Positions 63,502-64,000 of a DNA stretch of 64,000 nucleotides are shown here, in pieces. Below the pieces are notes generated by a model, which saw only the letters and a program-made list of their open reading frames with translations, ran no database searches and was not told the origin of the DNA. Source of the DNA: Helichrysum umbraculigerum (lineage: Eukaryota > Streptophyta > Magnoliopsida > Asterales > Asteraceae). Position 1 is the stretch's first letter, and every line of letters starts with the position of its first letter. Position numbers and translations under genes: made by a program. The DNA is taken from contig CATIUR010000003.1 of assembly GCA_949592205.1 (NCBI GenBank), positions 151,899,259 through 151,963,258 on the forward strand, in the 5' to 3' direction.

Positions 63502-64000
63502 TGTGACAACTCTCCAAATTAGGTAATAATTAACATTTAAGCATGTGCATTCTTACGCTAATTTCCTGATTAAGTTTTAACAAAACTATTTGATGTGATG
63601 TAAGCCTAGCAAGCCCATTACTTTTAAACAAAAAGTAATACATAATACGTAAGTATTTAAAGTTACGTACAAATATATCGGAACGAACCCGACAAAAATA
63701 AATAACAAAAGTTTTGTGATACAAAAGTTATTAATAACTCAATTATTAATTACGAGTATTTATATATCTATAACAAATAGATAAAAGGGTCTAATTATGC
63801 GTTTAACATAAAACGTATTATAAACGAACAGAAACAATTCTAAAACGCTCATAAAAGGTCGAATCATAAAAATACAAATTTTCTCATTCGTTTGAAAGAA
63901 GTTAGAACATTACCTCAAAATATGAAATCCTAAATTAACTGAAATTTTGCGCTCAAATAGTTATGCGCAGTAAAATGTACAAAATTGTACAACTATTTAA
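63502..64000 (+). repeat. GYP1 3' LTR (first 499 bp)
   Basis: Matches 52875-53373 with two substitutions visible in the ATAAAA(T/G)GGTC and TTTAACA(A/T)AAAACG stretches. It continues beyond the window. Confidence 0.93.

Larger units (their letters stand above)
52875..64000 (+). mobile_element. GYP1: Ty3-gypsy chromodomain retrotransposon (right end outside window)
   Basis: 5' LTR 52875-56428 (3554 bp), primer site 56433-56445, two pre-gag ORFs, one gag-pol ORF (58827-63467), polypurine tract 63492-63501, and the first 499 bp of the 3' LTR. Integrase after RT proves Ty3-gypsy. A C-terminal chromodomain and long LTRs fit the Tekay/Del group (inference). Two mismatches in the 499 bp of LTR overlap imply a young insertion. 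The left flank is AAAAA; the right duplication cannot be seen. Confidence 0.93.

Overview
This is plant nuclear DNA made almost wholly of nested LTR retrotransposons. No free-standing host gene is visible. Evidence for a plant is the tRNA-iMet primer sites (TGGTATCAGAGC), Copia elements carrying a long third ORF, chromodomain Ty3-gypsy elements with LTRs over 3 kb, a Helitron end, a Stowaway-like MITE, and an exon resembling plant ribosomal protein L13a. An Asteraceae-like composite genome is my guess from the general look of the proteins. It is inference only.

Layout, using names coined here. COP1 (109-26426, minus) is a Copia element with 604-bp LTRs and the perfect duplication AGTGT. It has intact gag (22549-25362) and pol (19116-22559), plus an accessory ORF3 that appears split by four introns (16763 down to 767). 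SOLO1 (10845-13571, plus) is a solo gypsy-type LTR inside the last ORF3 exon, with duplication ATTTG. GAG1 (1658-10837, minus) is a pol-less gag-only element with two 3095-bp near-identical LTRs and duplication ATATT. It landed on the target duplication of SOLO1. Positions 26427-27139 are host DNA with a 46-bp duplication, a MITE and a long (ATT)n tract. Next comes a Helitron 3' end (27140) carrying an L13a exon fragment. COP3 (about 27994 to beyond the window, plus) is a decayed Copia. COP2 (28531-50997, minus, duplication AAAGT), a Copia with a very large ORF3, sits in its 5' LTR. GAG2 (40706-50795, minus, duplication GCAGT), a second gag-only element with an extra zinc-knuckle ORF, sits in the 5' LTR of COP2. 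GYP1 (52875 to beyond 64000, plus) is a full-length chromodomain gypsy element with two extra ORFs before gag. It interrupts the COP3 integrase region.

How the parts fit together. GAG1 and GAG2 encode Gag but no enzymes. Their Gag proteins and the sequence next to their primer sites resemble those of GYP1, so they look like parasites of GYP1-like elements. The GYP1 copy here has a Gly in place of an Asp of the reverse transcriptase catalytic motif. The four gypsy-type LTR families share one layout: promoter with pyrimidine-rich start region, then an array of short CpG-rich palindromes, then a GTGAGT splice donor, then a CAG acceptor. The palindrome sequence differs in each family. The two large Copia elements carry their own non-palindromic family motif upstream of the TATA box and again in front of ORF3. 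These arrays, the intron-bearing ORF3 and the LTR leader introns are the most unusual content. All boundaries, counts and splice sites were read by eye.
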